Translations under genes and position numbers: made by a program
Shown: positions 6,781-14,423 of the stretch, piece after piece
Position numbering within the stretch: the stretch's first letter is position 1
Layout of the letters: every line of letters starts with the position of its first letter
The notes under the pieces: model-generated
Told to the model about the DNA's origin: nothing
The model's input: the letters and a program-made list of their open reading frames with translations, nothing else
The model's database searches: none
Origin: an uncultured Oxalobacter sp.
GTDB taxonomy: Bacteria > Pseudomonadota > Gammaproteobacteria > Burkholderiales > Burkholderiaceae_D
Assembly (NCBI GenBank): GCA_905202055.1
Contig: CAJKQK010000050.1
Location: 1 to 14,466, forward strand
DNA: 14,466 bases
Direction of reading: 5' to 3'

Positions 6781-6892
6781 TTTTTCCCCTTTCTTTTGCA
6801 CAGGAAGTCTAACGCAATTACACAAAAGATGCCCGTTTCCGGCATCAAGACTGGTAAAATGATCTTTTACCGTTCATTTTCACGAATTTATC
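6781..6892. promoter_or_regulatory. Divergent control region of apbC and metG with two inverted repeats
   Basis: The 112 bases hold two perfect inverted repeats: GATGCC/GGCATC (6828-6833 and 6841-6846, 7-base loop) and GGTAAAA/TTTTACC (6853-6859 and 6865-6871, 5-base loop). A likely metG -10, TAAAAT preceded by TGG (extended -10), is at 6855-6860 and so lies inside the second repeat. On the minus strand the first repeat is followed by TTTTGTG, so it could also act as a weak stop or attenuator in the apbC leader. No convincing -35 box was found for either gene. Confidence 0.42.
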
Positions 6893-8980
6893 ATGTCACG
6901 AAAGCTGTTTGTCACTACTGCCCTGCCTTACGCCAACGCACCGTTTCATATCGGACACATCATGGAATATATCCAGGCCGACATCTGGGTTCGTTTCCAG
7001 CGAATGCAAAAGGACGACGGGAAACAACGTGAAGTCCATTTCGTCGGTGCTGATGACGTTCACGGAGCACCGATCATGATTGCCGCAGAAAAAGCCGGTA
7101 AAACACCTCAGGAATTCGTTGCCGAAATCGCTGCCGGAAGAAAAGCGCCTTTAAACGGGTTTCTGATCAGTTTCGACAACTGGCACTCGACCGACGGCCC
7201 TGAAAACTACGAATTGTCCCGCGAAATCTATCGCCGCCTGAAAACAAAAGGCCTGATCGTTTCCCGCACCATCGAACAATTCTTCGATCCGGTCAAGGAA
7301 ATGTTTCTTCCGGACCGTTACATCAAGGGAGAATGTCCAAAATGCGGTGCAAAAGACCAGTACGGCGATACCTGCGAAGTCTGCAGCACGGTTTATGCCC
7401 CGACCGAACTGAAAAATCCCTATTCCATCCTGACCGGTGCCACGCCGGTCATGAAACAGTCGGAACATTTTTTCTTCCGGCTTTCCGACCCGCAATGTAC
7501 TGAATTCCTGAAAGAATGGACATTGGGCGACGTGGACGGACACCCTCGCCTGCAACCCGAAGTCGCCAACAAGGCCCGGGAATGGCTGCAAGGCACAGAT
7601 GGAGAGGAAAATGCCCTATCCGACTGGGATATCAGTCGCGACGCGCCATACTTCGGTATTGAAATTCCGGATGCGCCGGGCAAATATTTTTATGTCTGGC
7701 TGGATGCGCCAGTCGGATATCTTGCCTCGCTGAAAAACTATTTCAACAAAAACGGCGGCGATTATGACGCATTCATGGCCGATCCGGAAACCGAGCAATA
7801 CCATTTCATCGGCAAGGACATCATTTATTTCCATACCCTGTTCTGGCCTGCCATGCTCCATTTTGCCGACATGCGTGTCCCGAACAATGTATACGTTCAC
7901 GGTTTTATCACTGTCGGCGGTGAAAAAATGTCCAAATCGCGCGGAACCGGCATCTCGCCATTACGCTATCTGGACATCGGCATGAATCCGGAATGGCTGC
8001 GTTACTACCTCGCCGCCAAACTGTCCGACCGTGTTGAAGACCTCGATTTTACCGGCGAGGATTTCATTGCCCGCGTCAATGCCGACCTGATCGGCAAATA
8101 CGTCAATATCGCCAGCCGTGCGGCCGGGTTCATTACCAAACGCTTCGGAGGAAAACTGGCATCCGGATGGGCATCAAAAGACACACCTGTACTCGACAAT
8201 CTCCGTGCGGCCGCGCCCGGAATCGCAGAATTGTACGAAGCACGCGAATTCGGCAAGGCCTTGCGCCAAATCATGCATCTGGCTGATGAAGTCAATGCCT
8301 ACGTCGATGAAAACAAACCCTGGGTCCTGGCAAAAGATCCGGAAAAAACCGAAGAATTGCACCAGGTTTGTACGCGCATGCTCGAATCGTTCCGACTCCT
8401 GACCATTTACCTGAAGCCGGTTCTGCCTGCCGTCGCCGAAAAGGTGGAAGCGTTTTTGAACCTTCCTCCTCTTGAATGGTCTGATGTCACGAAACCGTTA
8501 AACGATGGACATGCCATCAACCCGTACGAACATCTGATGCAACGCGTCGACGAAAAAATGCTCGAAGCCCTTTTTGATGCGCCACAACCGGCAAACGAAG
8601 AAGCAGGGGCAGATGAAAAATCCGCTTCTGATATCGAACCCCTTGCGGACCAGATCACGATCGACGATTTCGCCAAAGTCGATATGCGTATTGCCAAAAT
8701 CGTCGATTGCGGTCTTGTCGAAGGCGCAGACAAGCTGCTGCGTCTGTCAGTCGATGTCGGTGAAGGCAAACTGCGCAATATCTTTGCCGGTATCCGTTCC
8801 GCCTACAAACCGGAAGACCTGGTGGGCAAACTGACAGTCGTCGTCGCCAATCTGGCGCCGCGCAAAATGAAGTTCGGTATTTCCGAGGGTATGGTCATAG
8901 CCGCTTCCGGAAAAGACGATTCCGGCATTTACATCCTGCAGCCCTGGCCTGGCGCCAAACCGGGCATGCGATTGCGATAA
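6893..8980 (+). CDS. metG: Methionyl-tRNA synthetase
   Basis: This 695-residue class I synthetase charges initiator and elongator tRNA-Met. Landmarks are HIGH at 19-22 (preceded by TTALPYANAPF), a four-cysteine zinc knuckle with Cys148, Cys151, Cys161 and Cys164, FIGKDIIYFHTLFWPA (305-320) and KMSKS at 345-349. The anticodon-binding helical domain spans about 385-560. After an acidic, alanine-rich linker, a C-terminal EMAP-II-like tRNA-binding domain begins at about 596 (DQITIDDFAKVDMRIAKI) and mediates dimerisation in this family. The length matches the E. coli type (677). The ATG at 6893 is the only start that fits MSRKLFVTTALPYANAPFHIG; no Shine-Dalgarno sequence is visible. The GNAT gene follows after 8 bases and is probably co-transcribed. 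Confidence 0.97.
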   Translation: MSRKLFVTTALPYANAPFHIGHIMEYIQADIWVRFQRMQKDDGKQREVHFVGADDVHGAPIMIAAEKAGKTPQEFVAEIAAGRKAPLNGFLISFDNWHSTDGPENYELSREIYRRLKTKGLIVSRTIEQFFDPVKEMFLPDRYIKGECPKCGAKDQYGDTCEVCSTVYAPTELKNPYSILTGATPVMKQSEHFFFRLSDPQCTEFLKEWTLGDVDGHPRLQPEVANKAREWLQGTDGEENALSDWDISRDAPYFGIEIPDAPGKYFYVWLDAPVGYLASLKNYFNKNGGDYDAFMADPETEQYHFIGKDIIYFHTLFWPAMLHFADMRVPNNVYVHGFITVGGEKMSKSRGTGISPLRYLDIGMNPEWLRYYLAAKLSDRVEDLDFTGEDFIARVNADLIGKYVNIASRAAGFITKRFGGKLASGWASKDTPVLDNLRAAAPGIAELYEAREFGKALRQIMHLADEVNAYVDENKPWVLAKDPEKTEELHQVCTRMLESFRLLTIYLKPVLPAVAEKVEAFLNLPPLEWSDVTKPLNDGHAINPYEHLMQRVDEKMLEALFDAPQPANEEAGADEKSASDIEPLADQITIDDFAKVDMRIAKIVDCGLVEGADKLLRLSVDVGEGKLRNIFAGIRSAYKPEDLVGKLTVVVANLAPRKMKFGISEGMVIAASGKDDSGIYILQPWPGAKPGMRLR

Positions 8981-8988
8981 GGGAGCAT

Positions 8989-9468
8989 ATGAAAATCGTC
9001 GTCAGGGAAGCTTCTATCGAAGATGCCCGTTTAATCGCCGATTTGACGAGAAAATCCTGGGCGGGAAAATGTCCGCCCACTGCACAAGGCCACCGGGATA
9101 CCTGGGTCAACGTCAATGAAGATTTGCATGCTGGCGGTGCTTTTATCCTGATGGTTGACGATATGCCTGCCGGTTCTCTGCGCTGGGCTCCACTGGATGA
9201 AGACGACCATATCTGGAAAATCAGGCGGCTGGGTCTGATTCCCGCTTTTTGCGGCCAGAAACTCTCCCAGCACCTGATCGAGGCTATCATTCACCATGCC
9301 CAGCTTTGTGAAATAAACGAATTGCGTCTTTATCTGCACCTTTATCTCGAACCACTGACCAGCCTGTACGAGGCTTACGGTTTCGAGCTGGCGCCGGAAA
9401 TTGAGTTTTCCACACGCAATACACTGGAACCTCCTCCGGTCATGATGAGGAAAATCCTTGATATTTGA
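8989..9468 (+). CDS. GNAT family N-acetyltransferase, substrate unknown
   Basis: This 159-residue protein has the GNAT fold pattern: REASIEDARLIADL (6-19) for the first strand and helix, the beta4/acetyl-CoA loop region IWKIRRLGLIPAFCGQKLSQ (75-94), and SLYEAYGFE (125-133) as the C-terminal motif B. It would transfer an acetyl or other acyl group from CoA to an amine on a small molecule or protein. The usual pyrophosphate-binding loop (R/Q-x-x-G-x-G/A) is altered: FCGQKLS keeps only one glycine, so CoA binding may be weak or different. It lies 8 bases after metG with GGGAG 5 bases before its ATG, so it is likely in the metG transcript. The target cannot be told from sequence; a link to translation is only suggested by position. 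Confidence 0.8.
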   Translation: MKIVVREASIEDARLIADLTRKSWAGKCPPTAQGHRDTWVNVNEDLHAGGAFILMVDDMPAGSLRWAPLDEDDHIWKIRRLGLIPAFCGQKLSQHLIEAIIHHAQLCEINELRLYLHLYLEPLTSLYEAYGFELAPEIEFSTRNTLEPPPVMMRKILDI

Positions 9469-9478
9469 ACAGATGTGA

Positions 9479-9496
9479 CAGGGCAAACCCTGCTTT
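9479..9496 (+). terminator. Weak terminator candidate after the metG-GNAT pair
   Basis: A 5-bp stem CAGGG/CCCTG with loop CAAA is followed by CTTTAA, starting 11 bases after the GNAT stop. The stem is short and the T-run poor, so some read-through is likely. Confidence 0.35.
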
Positions 9497-9569
9497 AATG
9501 ACACCATCCGACGATAAAACGCCAACCTTCTTTTACGGACATGTCCATTTAAACAAATAGCACGATACA

Positions 9570-9767
9570 ATGATTCAATTCAGGCTCTTGACCAATTATT
9601 TATCCGAACTGGATGCACAAATGAAAGACTGGCAGATCAAAAACCCGGTTCTGCCTGAAACAGAAAAAAAAGTGGAATTGTCGGTTCTGCGAAAAATTCC
9701 TGCGAACCGTCTTCCTTTCCAGCTGAAAAAGGGACGCAACAAACCCTTACCCAAATCTTCGCACTGA
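9570..9767 (+). CDS. Small basic hypothetical protein upstream of scpA
   Basis: A 65-codon frame with an ATG at 9570 ends 15 bases before scpA. The product is rich in lysine and arginine (LRKIPANRLPFQLKKGRNK at residues 40-58) and has no signal peptide or membrane helix. I do not recognise the sequence. In other Burkholderiales, from memory, a DUF3460 protein of similar size precedes scpA; this ORF sits in that position but shares only a vague 'FL.EL...P' pattern, so it could be a diverged member. Caution on the start: TACAAT, a -10-like hexamer, overlaps the ATG (9566-9571), and no ribosome binding site is seen. The internal ATG at 9621 (MKDWQIKNPV) would give a 48-residue protein. It could also be non-coding leader of scpA. 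Confidence 0.5.
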   Translation: MIQFRLLTNYLSELDAQMKDWQIKNPVLPETEKKVELSVLRKIPANRLPFQLKKGRNKPLPKSSH

Positions 9768-9782
9768 TTATCAAGCGGTTTT

Positions 9783-10637
9783 ATGGCAGATTCTTCACTA
9801 GACGACATGGCAGCATCCCCACCGGATAATCCTGTTTCGTTTGGCCGTCCGGGAAATAATGACGCCATAGCCCGTCTCTATGGTGAGTCCGTGCTGGAAA
9901 TGCCGAATGATCTGTACATCCCTCCGGAAGCACTGGAAGTCTTTCTCGACGCATTTGAAGGCCCTCTGGACTTTTTGCTCTACCTTATCCGGAAGCAGAA
10001 CTTCAATATCCTCGACATCCCGATGGCCCAGCTGACGTTGCAATACCTCCAATACGTCGACCGTATCCGTTCCCAGAAGCTCGAACTGGCTGCGGAATAC
10101 CTGCTGATGGCCGCTTTGCTCGTTGAAATCAAATCGCGTCTTTTGCTGCCGAAGGTCAAAACCATTTCAGATGAGGAACCGGAAGATCCCCGTGCCGAAC
10201 TGGTCAGGCGGCTGCTGGAATATGAAAGAATGAAACTGGCTGCCCAGACTCTGGATCAGCTACCCAAACTGGGTAATGATTTTTTCCTGGCACAGGCCTC
10301 CGTTGCAAAAAATACAGAACGGCAATGGCCAACTGTTTCCGTCAGTGAATTGCAGGAAGCATTCGCCGAAATTATCCGTCGCGCCAAACTGACGACGAAA
10401 CATACCGTTTCCAAACAGGAATTGTCTGTCCGGGCTCATATGTCAGCCATCCTTCGCCAGTTGCGCGATGTCCGGTTCGTTGAATTTTACGATCTGTTCG
10501 AGACATCGGAAGGTGTTGCCGTCGTCATCGTACACTTTCTGGCCCTTCTGGAACTGGCAAAAGAGACATTAATTGAAATAACCCAGGTGGAATCAGGCGC
10601 ACCGATCTATATAAGGTTGACCCAGTACCACGATTGA
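9783..10637 (+). CDS. scpA: Segregation and condensation protein A
   Basis: This 284-residue kleisin subunit bridges SMC heads and, with ScpB, forms the condensin-like complex that compacts and segregates the chromosome. The N-terminal SMC-neck-binding region is clear: FEGPLDFLLYLIRKQNFNIL (58-77), then AEYLLMAALLVEIKSRLLLP (104-123). A central helical linker contains EDPRAELVRRLLEYE (134-148). The C-terminal winged helix (about 205-284), with VRFVEFYDLF and VVIVHFLALLELAK, should contact the SMC head. About 55 residues of low-complexity N-terminus precede the conserved core, which I recall as usual for this group; the ATG at 9783 follows AAGCGG by 4 bases. scpB is not in the window. panC follows after 79 bases. 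Confidence 0.92.
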   Translation: MADSSLDDMAASPPDNPVSFGRPGNNDAIARLYGESVLEMPNDLYIPPEALEVFLDAFEGPLDFLLYLIRKQNFNILDIPMAQLTLQYLQYVDRIRSQKLELAAEYLLMAALLVEIKSRLLLPKVKTISDEEPEDPRAELVRRLLEYERMKLAAQTLDQLPKLGNDFFLAQASVAKNTERQWPTVSVSELQEAFAEIIRRAKLTTKHTVSKQELSVRAHMSAILRQLRDVRFVEFYDLFETSEGVAVVIVHFLALLELAKETLIEITQVESGAPIYIRLTQYHD

Positions 10638-10652
10638 GATCAGAATAATACT

Positions 10653-10677
10653 TTTGCCGTTGGCAAACACTTTTTTT
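10653..10677 (+). terminator. Small hairpin plus T-run between scpA and panC
   Basis: TTTGCC/GGCAAA with a 3-base loop (GTT) is followed after CAC by seven T. It has the form of a weak intrinsic terminator 15 bases after the scpA stop. It may reduce read-through from scpA into panC. No clear panC promoter was seen in the remaining 40 bases. Confidence 0.45.
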
Positions 10678-10716
10678 ACTTTTTCCATTAACCATTTTCC
10701 GGACTGCCGGCACATC

Positions 10717-11556
10717 ATGAAAGTTGTTACCACCATAGAAGAGCTCCGCAACCAGTTACGCGGACAATTGCGCACCGCCTTCGTTCCCACCATGGGAAAT
10801 CTGCATGACGGTCACCTGTCACTGATGCGACTTGCCAAAAAACATGGCGATCCTGTCGTCGCTTCCATCTTCGTCAACCGCCTGCAATTCGGTCCGAACG
10901 AAGATTTCGACACATATCCCCGTACATTCAAGGCAGACATCGAAAAACTGGAAAAAGAAGGCGTGTACGTTCTTTTCGCTCCGACGGAAAAAGACATGTA
11001 TCCCGTTCCACAGGAATTCCGCGTCCAGCCGCCACAGGAACTGGCCGACATTCTGGAAGGCAAATCCCGTCCGGGCTTCTTCCACGGCGTGACGACCGTA
11101 TTGCTGAAACTCTTTTCCTGCGTCAATCCGGCAGTAGCCATCTTCGGCAAGAAGGATTACCAGCAACTGATGGTCGTTCGCAACATGGCCCAGCAATTCG
11201 CATTGCCGACCAAAATCATCGCTGCCGAAACATGGCGTGCAGATGACGGTCTTGCCTTGTCCTCGCGGAATACCTATCTGTCAAAAGAACAGCGTCAGGA
11301 AGCGCCGAACTTGTACAAGACCCTTCAGCACATCGCCGAAAAAATGCGCGGCGGTTATCTGGACATTTATAAACTGGAAAAACACGCCAAGGAAGAACTG
11401 GCTCAACGTGGCTGGGTTCCCGATTATATTTCCATCAGAAAACAATTCAACCTTCAACCTCCCACAGCAGGCGAACTGGCGGAAAAAGAACCACTGGTCG
11501 TACTGGCGGCAGCCAAACTGGGAGAAACTCGCCTGATCGACAATCTGGAAATCTGA
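10717..11556 (+). CDS. panC: Pantothenate synthetase (pantoate--beta-alanine ligase)
   Basis: This 279-residue cytoplasmic enzyme joins pantoate and beta-alanine with ATP to make pantothenate, the precursor of coenzyme A. PTMGNLHDGH (24-33) carries the HIGH-like ATP site. FVNRLQFGPNEDFDTYPR (52-69) binds pantoate. FFHGVTTVLLKLF (121-133), FGKKDYQQ (143-150) and the KMSKS-like RADDGLALSSRN (174-185) complete the active site. The length equals the family norm of about 280. The frame is open 21 codons further up, but the ATG at 10717 gives the normal start MKVVTTIEELR. No strong ribosome binding site is visible. panD is not next to it; a bidirectional terminator follows at once. Confidence 0.95.
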   Translation: MKVVTTIEELRNQLRGQLRTAFVPTMGNLHDGHLSLMRLAKKHGDPVVASIFVNRLQFGPNEDFDTYPRTFKADIEKLEKEGVYVLFAPTEKDMYPVPQEFRVQPPQELADILEGKSRPGFFHGVTTVLLKLFSCVNPAVAIFGKKDYQQLMVVRNMAQQFALPTKIIAAETWRADDGLALSSRNTYLSKEQRQEAPNLYKTLQHIAEKMRGGYLDIYKLEKHAKEELAQRGWVPDYISIRKQFNLQPPTAGELAEKEPLVVLAAAKLGETRLIDNLEI

Positions 11557-11579
11557 ACCGGATAAAAACGATGTCAGTT

Positions 11580-11613
11580 CATCAAAAAGGCAGAGTAATC
11601 TGCCTTTTTGATG
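11580..11613. terminator. Bidirectional terminator between panC and btuF
   Basis: A perfect 15-bp inverted repeat (CATCAAAAAGGCAGA with its complement) closes a GTAA tetraloop. The GC core GGCAGA/TCTGCC is followed by TTTTTGATG on both strands, so it can stop panC on the plus strand and btuF on the minus strand. It starts 23 bases after panC and 27 bases after btuF. Confidence 0.9.
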
Positions 11614-11640
11614 TCTGAACGCTTCAAAAACCTTTACGTC

Positions 11641-12519
11641 TTAACGGAAATTCCGCATATTTTTCCGGCTTTCGTCGAGCTTTTTGCAAAGCGTTTCCGT
11701 CCCGGACAGCATCCTTGGGCCGGCCCGGTCCATCCAGTCGGAATTGATGCCGAAGAGATTCCCGTACCTTACCGCATCAACCGTCCTGAAGCGTTTCCAC
11801 ATCGACAAGCCGCTTGTCGTGCCGAGACCTTTGGAGCTGATAATCGCTTCGGGATTTTTGGCGATAACGGATTCAATACTGACATTGGGTGCAATAATGG
11901 ACAGATCGGCAAAAACGTTCGTGCCGCCGCAAAGTGAAATCGCCTCGTTAACGATATGTTTCCCGTTCAGGGTAAACAGTGGCGAATTCGACACCTGATA
12001 AAAAACCCGCACTGTTGACCGTTTGCCATACTGCTTTTTCAGGCGGTTCATGGCCTCTCCCCACTGCGCGGCTTTTTTGCGGGCAACCGCCTCATGTCCC
12101 GTCAATATGCCCAGTTTGACCATATTGTCCGGGATATCGCCCAAGCGACGCGGATCGCTGTAAAAGACAGGAATGCCGGCTTTTTTCAGCCTTTCAAGCT
12201 GCTTTTGTGGATTGCCGCCCTGCCATACCACCAGCAAATCGGGTTTCATGGCAAGCACACGTTCCAGATCGATCTGCCTGAAATCGCCCACAACGGGAAG
12301 TTTTCCGGCTTCTGAAGGATAATCGCTGTAACGGGTGACAGCAGCCAGTTGTGAACCGGCACCGATGTAATAAATCAGTTCAGTCGTATGCGGAGCCAGT
12401 GAAATGACACGCTGAGCCGGTTTTGGCAGGATTACGTTACGCCCCGTATCATCCGTCACGCTAACGGCTGCCAGAACATTTACCATCCAGAACAGGCAGA
12501 GCCACCCATATTTTTTCAT
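11641..12519 (-). CDS. btuF: Cobalamin-binding periplasmic protein of ABC transporter
   Basis: This 292-residue class III substrate-binding protein should capture vitamin B12 in the periplasm and hand it to BtuCD. Residues 1-18 look like a Sec signal peptide (MKKYG, a hydrophobic core, cleavage near NVLAA). The mature part matches E. coli BtuF along its length: RVISLAPHTTELIYYIGAG (37-55), RYSDYP (63-68), LERVLAMKPDLLVVWQGGN (85-103), CGGTNVF (197-203) and SDWMDRAGPR (260-269, E. coli SDWFERASPR). The frame is open 21 codons further up, but the ATG at 12519 opens the signal peptide and has CGGA four bases before it. It is the last gene of btuC-btuD-btuF, 31 bases after btuD. A related corrinoid or heme carrier is possible, but the BtuF-like pattern is good. 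Confidence 0.88.
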   Translation of the reverse strand: MKKYGWLCLFWMVNVLAAVSVTDDTGRNVILPKPAQRVISLAPHTTELIYYIGAGSQLAAVTRYSDYPSEAGKLPVVGDFRQIDLERVLAMKPDLLVVWQGGNPQKQLERLKKAGIPVFYSDPRRLGDIPDNMVKLGILTGHEAVARKKAAQWGEAMNRLKKQYGKRSTVRVFYQVSNSPLFTLNGKHIVNEAISLCGGTNVFADLSIIAPNVSIESVIAKNPEAIISSKGLGTTSGLSMWKRFRTVDAVRYGNLFGINSDWMDRAGPRMLSGTETLCKKLDESRKNMRNFR

Positions 12520-12550
12520 GAAATCCGATCCATCTGGCTGGTCCAATACC

Positions 12551-13315
12551 TTAATAAGAAACGAAAACCGTCCTGTCTTCATGCAATACCGTCTGTACCG
12601 GAAATTGCAGGCATGTCGACAGTTTTTCCGTACACATCATAGCCTCTCTTTTCCCTGCTTCCCAGAGACCGTTTCCATGCAAAAGCAAAACATGCGAAGC
12701 AACGTCCCAGGCCATATTCAAATCATGAACGATCATGACGACGGCCTTGTTTCGTTCACGGCACAATTCACGGATCAGACCGAGCAGGGATGCCTGATGG
12801 GACAGGTCTAATGCAGAGGCGGGTTCATCAAGAAGCATCAAGGGCGTATCCTGTGCCAACATGGATGCGACTGCCACCCTTTGCCGTTCACCGCCGGACA
12901 AGGTCCGGATATCCCTCCCAGCCAGATGAAATACTTCCAGACATTCCAGTGCCGAAACCGCCTTTTCGATATCGCCAGCCGAATCGCCGAGGTATTCTGT
13001 CTGGTAAGGAAACCGGGCCGCCAATACGGTTTCCATGACCGTAAAACCGAATGTATCCTCTTGTGCCTGCGGCAAATAAGCCCGTTTTCGAGCGAGTGCC
13101 CGCGCGTGCCATTCCGGCAGGACAAGGTCATCCAGCACGATACATCCGGAATCCGGCTTTTGCAATCCGGCCATTGTTTTCAAAAGCGTTGTCTTCCCGA
13201 CGCCATTGCGTCCGTAAACGAACCAGCATTGACCCGGTTCGACCGTCATTTCCAGATGGTCGACAAGACGCTTGCCGCCGGCCTCTAAACACACATTTTC
13301 GAGAATCATCGTCAT
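12551..13315 (-). CDS. btuD: Cobalamin ABC transporter ATP-binding protein
   Basis: This 254-residue cytoplasmic ATPase drives import through the BtuC channel. All ABC motifs are intact: Walker A GRNGVGKT (35-42), Q-loop Gln83, signature LSGGERQ (139-145), Walker B LMLLDEP (159-165), D-loop SALD (167-170) and switch His197. The frame is open for another 123 codons upstream within btuC, but those are a shadow. The ATG at 13315 overlaps the btuC stop as ATGA, a sign of translational coupling, and gives the normal start MTMILENVCLEAGG. A second ATG two codons later is also possible. By sequence alone the ATPase could serve cobalamin, heme or siderophore uptake; btuF next door decides for B12. 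Confidence 0.9.
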   Translation of the reverse strand: MTMILENVCLEAGGKRLVDHLEMTVEPGQCWFVYGRNGVGKTTLLKTMAGLQKPDSGCIVLDDLVLPEWHARALARKRAYLPQAQEDTFGFTVMETVLAARFPYQTEYLGDSAGDIEKAVSALECLEVFHLAGRDIRTLSGGERQRVAVASMLAQDTPLMLLDEPASALDLSHQASLLGLIRELCRERNKAVVMIVHDLNMAWDVASHVLLLHGNGLWEAGKREAMMCTEKLSTCLQFPVQTVLHEDRTVFVSY

Positions 13316-14358
13316 ACCCGTCTGCTCCGGTATAGCTGAAAAAGAAAAACGGGAACGCCAATCAGTGAAGTCACTACCCCGACGGGCAACTGGTAAGGCG
13401 CCACAATCGTTCTGGAAAGCGTATCGGCCAGAACCAGAAAAAAACCACCTGTCAGTAGTGCCGACGGAAAAAGAAAACGATGGTCGGGCCCCCAAATCAT
13501 CCTGCAGGCATGCGGGACAATGAGGCCGACGAAAGCGATGTTGCCTGCCGATGTCACAGCCGAGGCCGTCAACAGTGCCCCTCCGATGAACAGGCTTTTT
13601 TTCAGCGATGCTACGTTCACACCCAGTGTCGCCGCCATATCGGCATGCAGGGCCAACAGATTGACTGACCTGCCGGCAAACCATGCAAAAATGAATACGA
13701 CGAGCATGATCGTCACCGACCAGACAGTGACCGTTGCACCTGCCAGATCGCCAACCAGCCAGAAAACCATGCCACGCAAATCGTTATCGGCAGCGACCGT
13801 CAACAGCAGGGTGACGATCGCACTGCACCCGAATGCCAGAATGACACCTGTCAGCAACAGGCGTGATGACCCGTCAGCAATGGAAAAATCCCGTCGAGAA
13901 AGCAGATAGAGAATCAGCGCAACGACCATCGCTCCGGCAAACGCGACGATATTGACCATCATGAGAGAAGCCGATAAAAACAGCATCGACAGCGCACCGA
14001 CTGACGCGCCACCGGAAACACCCAGCACATAGGGATCGGCCAGGGGATTGCGCAGCAAAGCCTGCATCATGCAACCGGCCAATGCCAGAGAACCGCCAGT
14101 GACAAAAGCGGCAAAAGCCCTCTCCAGCCGCATTGACAAAAGCATTGCCTCCAGCGAGTCGGGATATCCCGACACCAGTTCGATCAAGGCACCCGCGAGT
14201 TCACGGGCACTCAAACCGACCGAACCAATCGTGCAGGAAAACAAAAGGCCTGCCACAGCCAGCACAAGCAATATCAGCAGCCATATAATCACTGATGTCA
14301 TGATAAACGGTAATCCTTTTTTCTGCTGAATTGCAATTTCTTTTCTTAATTCATTCAC
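13312..14358 (-). CDS. btuC: Cobalamin ABC transporter permease, FecCD/BtuC family
   Basis: This inner-membrane channel subunit has 348 residues from the GTG start and about ten hydrophobic helices. Family signatures are RNPLADPYVLGVSGGASVGA (103-122), a GNIAFVGLIVPHACR stretch (272-286) that contacts the ATPase, and PYQLPVGVVTSLIGVPVFLF (321-340) near the end. The frame stays open to an ATG at 14448, which would add 30 improbable residues. The GTG at 14358 is preferred because GGAGGAG lies 6 bases before it and a promoter lies just upstream. The ATG at 14301 (MTSVIIWLL) is a second choice but has no well-placed ribosome binding site. It is the first gene of the operon, overlapping btuD by 4 bases, and is divergent from the gene at the right edge. 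Confidence 0.9.
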   Translation of the reverse strand: MNELRKEIAIQQKKGLPFIMTSVIIWLLILLVLAVAGLLFSCTIGSVGLSARELAGALIELVSGYPDSLEAMLLSMRLERAFAAFVTGGSLALAGCMMQALLRNPLADPYVLGVSGGASVGALSMLFLSASLMMVNIVAFAGAMVVALILYLLSRRDFSIADGSSRLLLTGVILAFGCSAIVTLLLTVAADNDLRGMVFWLVGDLAGATVTVWSVTIMLVVFIFAWFAGRSVNLLALHADMAATLGVNVASLKKSLFIGGALLTASAVTSAGNIAFVGLIVPHACRMIWGPDHRFLFPSALLTGGFFLVLADTLSRTIVAPYQLPVGVVTSLIGVPVFLFQLYRSRRV

Positions 14359-14364
14359 AATTTT

Positions 14365-14371
14365 CTCCTCC
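14365..14371 (-). promoter_or_regulatory. Strong ribosome binding site that sets the btuC GTG start
   Basis: The minus strand reads GGAGGAG, 6 bases before the GTG at 14358. No ATG of the frame between 14448 and 14301 has anything comparable. An out-of-frame ATG two bases into the coding region (GTGAATG) meets a stop after two codons. Confidence 0.75.
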
Positions 14372-14394
14372 ACAAATACCGATTTGTCGATTTC

Positions 14395-14423
14395 ATTATA
14401 CTCAAAACCTATGAACAATTCAA
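14395..14423 (-). promoter_or_regulatory. Promoter of the btuCDF operon, overlapping a plus-strand -10
   Basis: On the minus strand TTGAAT (14423-14418) and a perfect TATAAT (14400-14395) are 17 bases apart. Transcription would start near 14388, leaving a leader of about 30 bases before btuC. On the plus strand TATACT (14397-14402) overlaps the same bases and could be the -10 of the gene starting at 14447, though its -35 is poor. Confidence 0.6.

Noticed and set aside
13316..13684. N-terminal extension of btuD by 123 codons
   Set aside because: It lies entirely in another frame of btuC. The ATP-binding domain starts at 13315, with an ATGA overlap.
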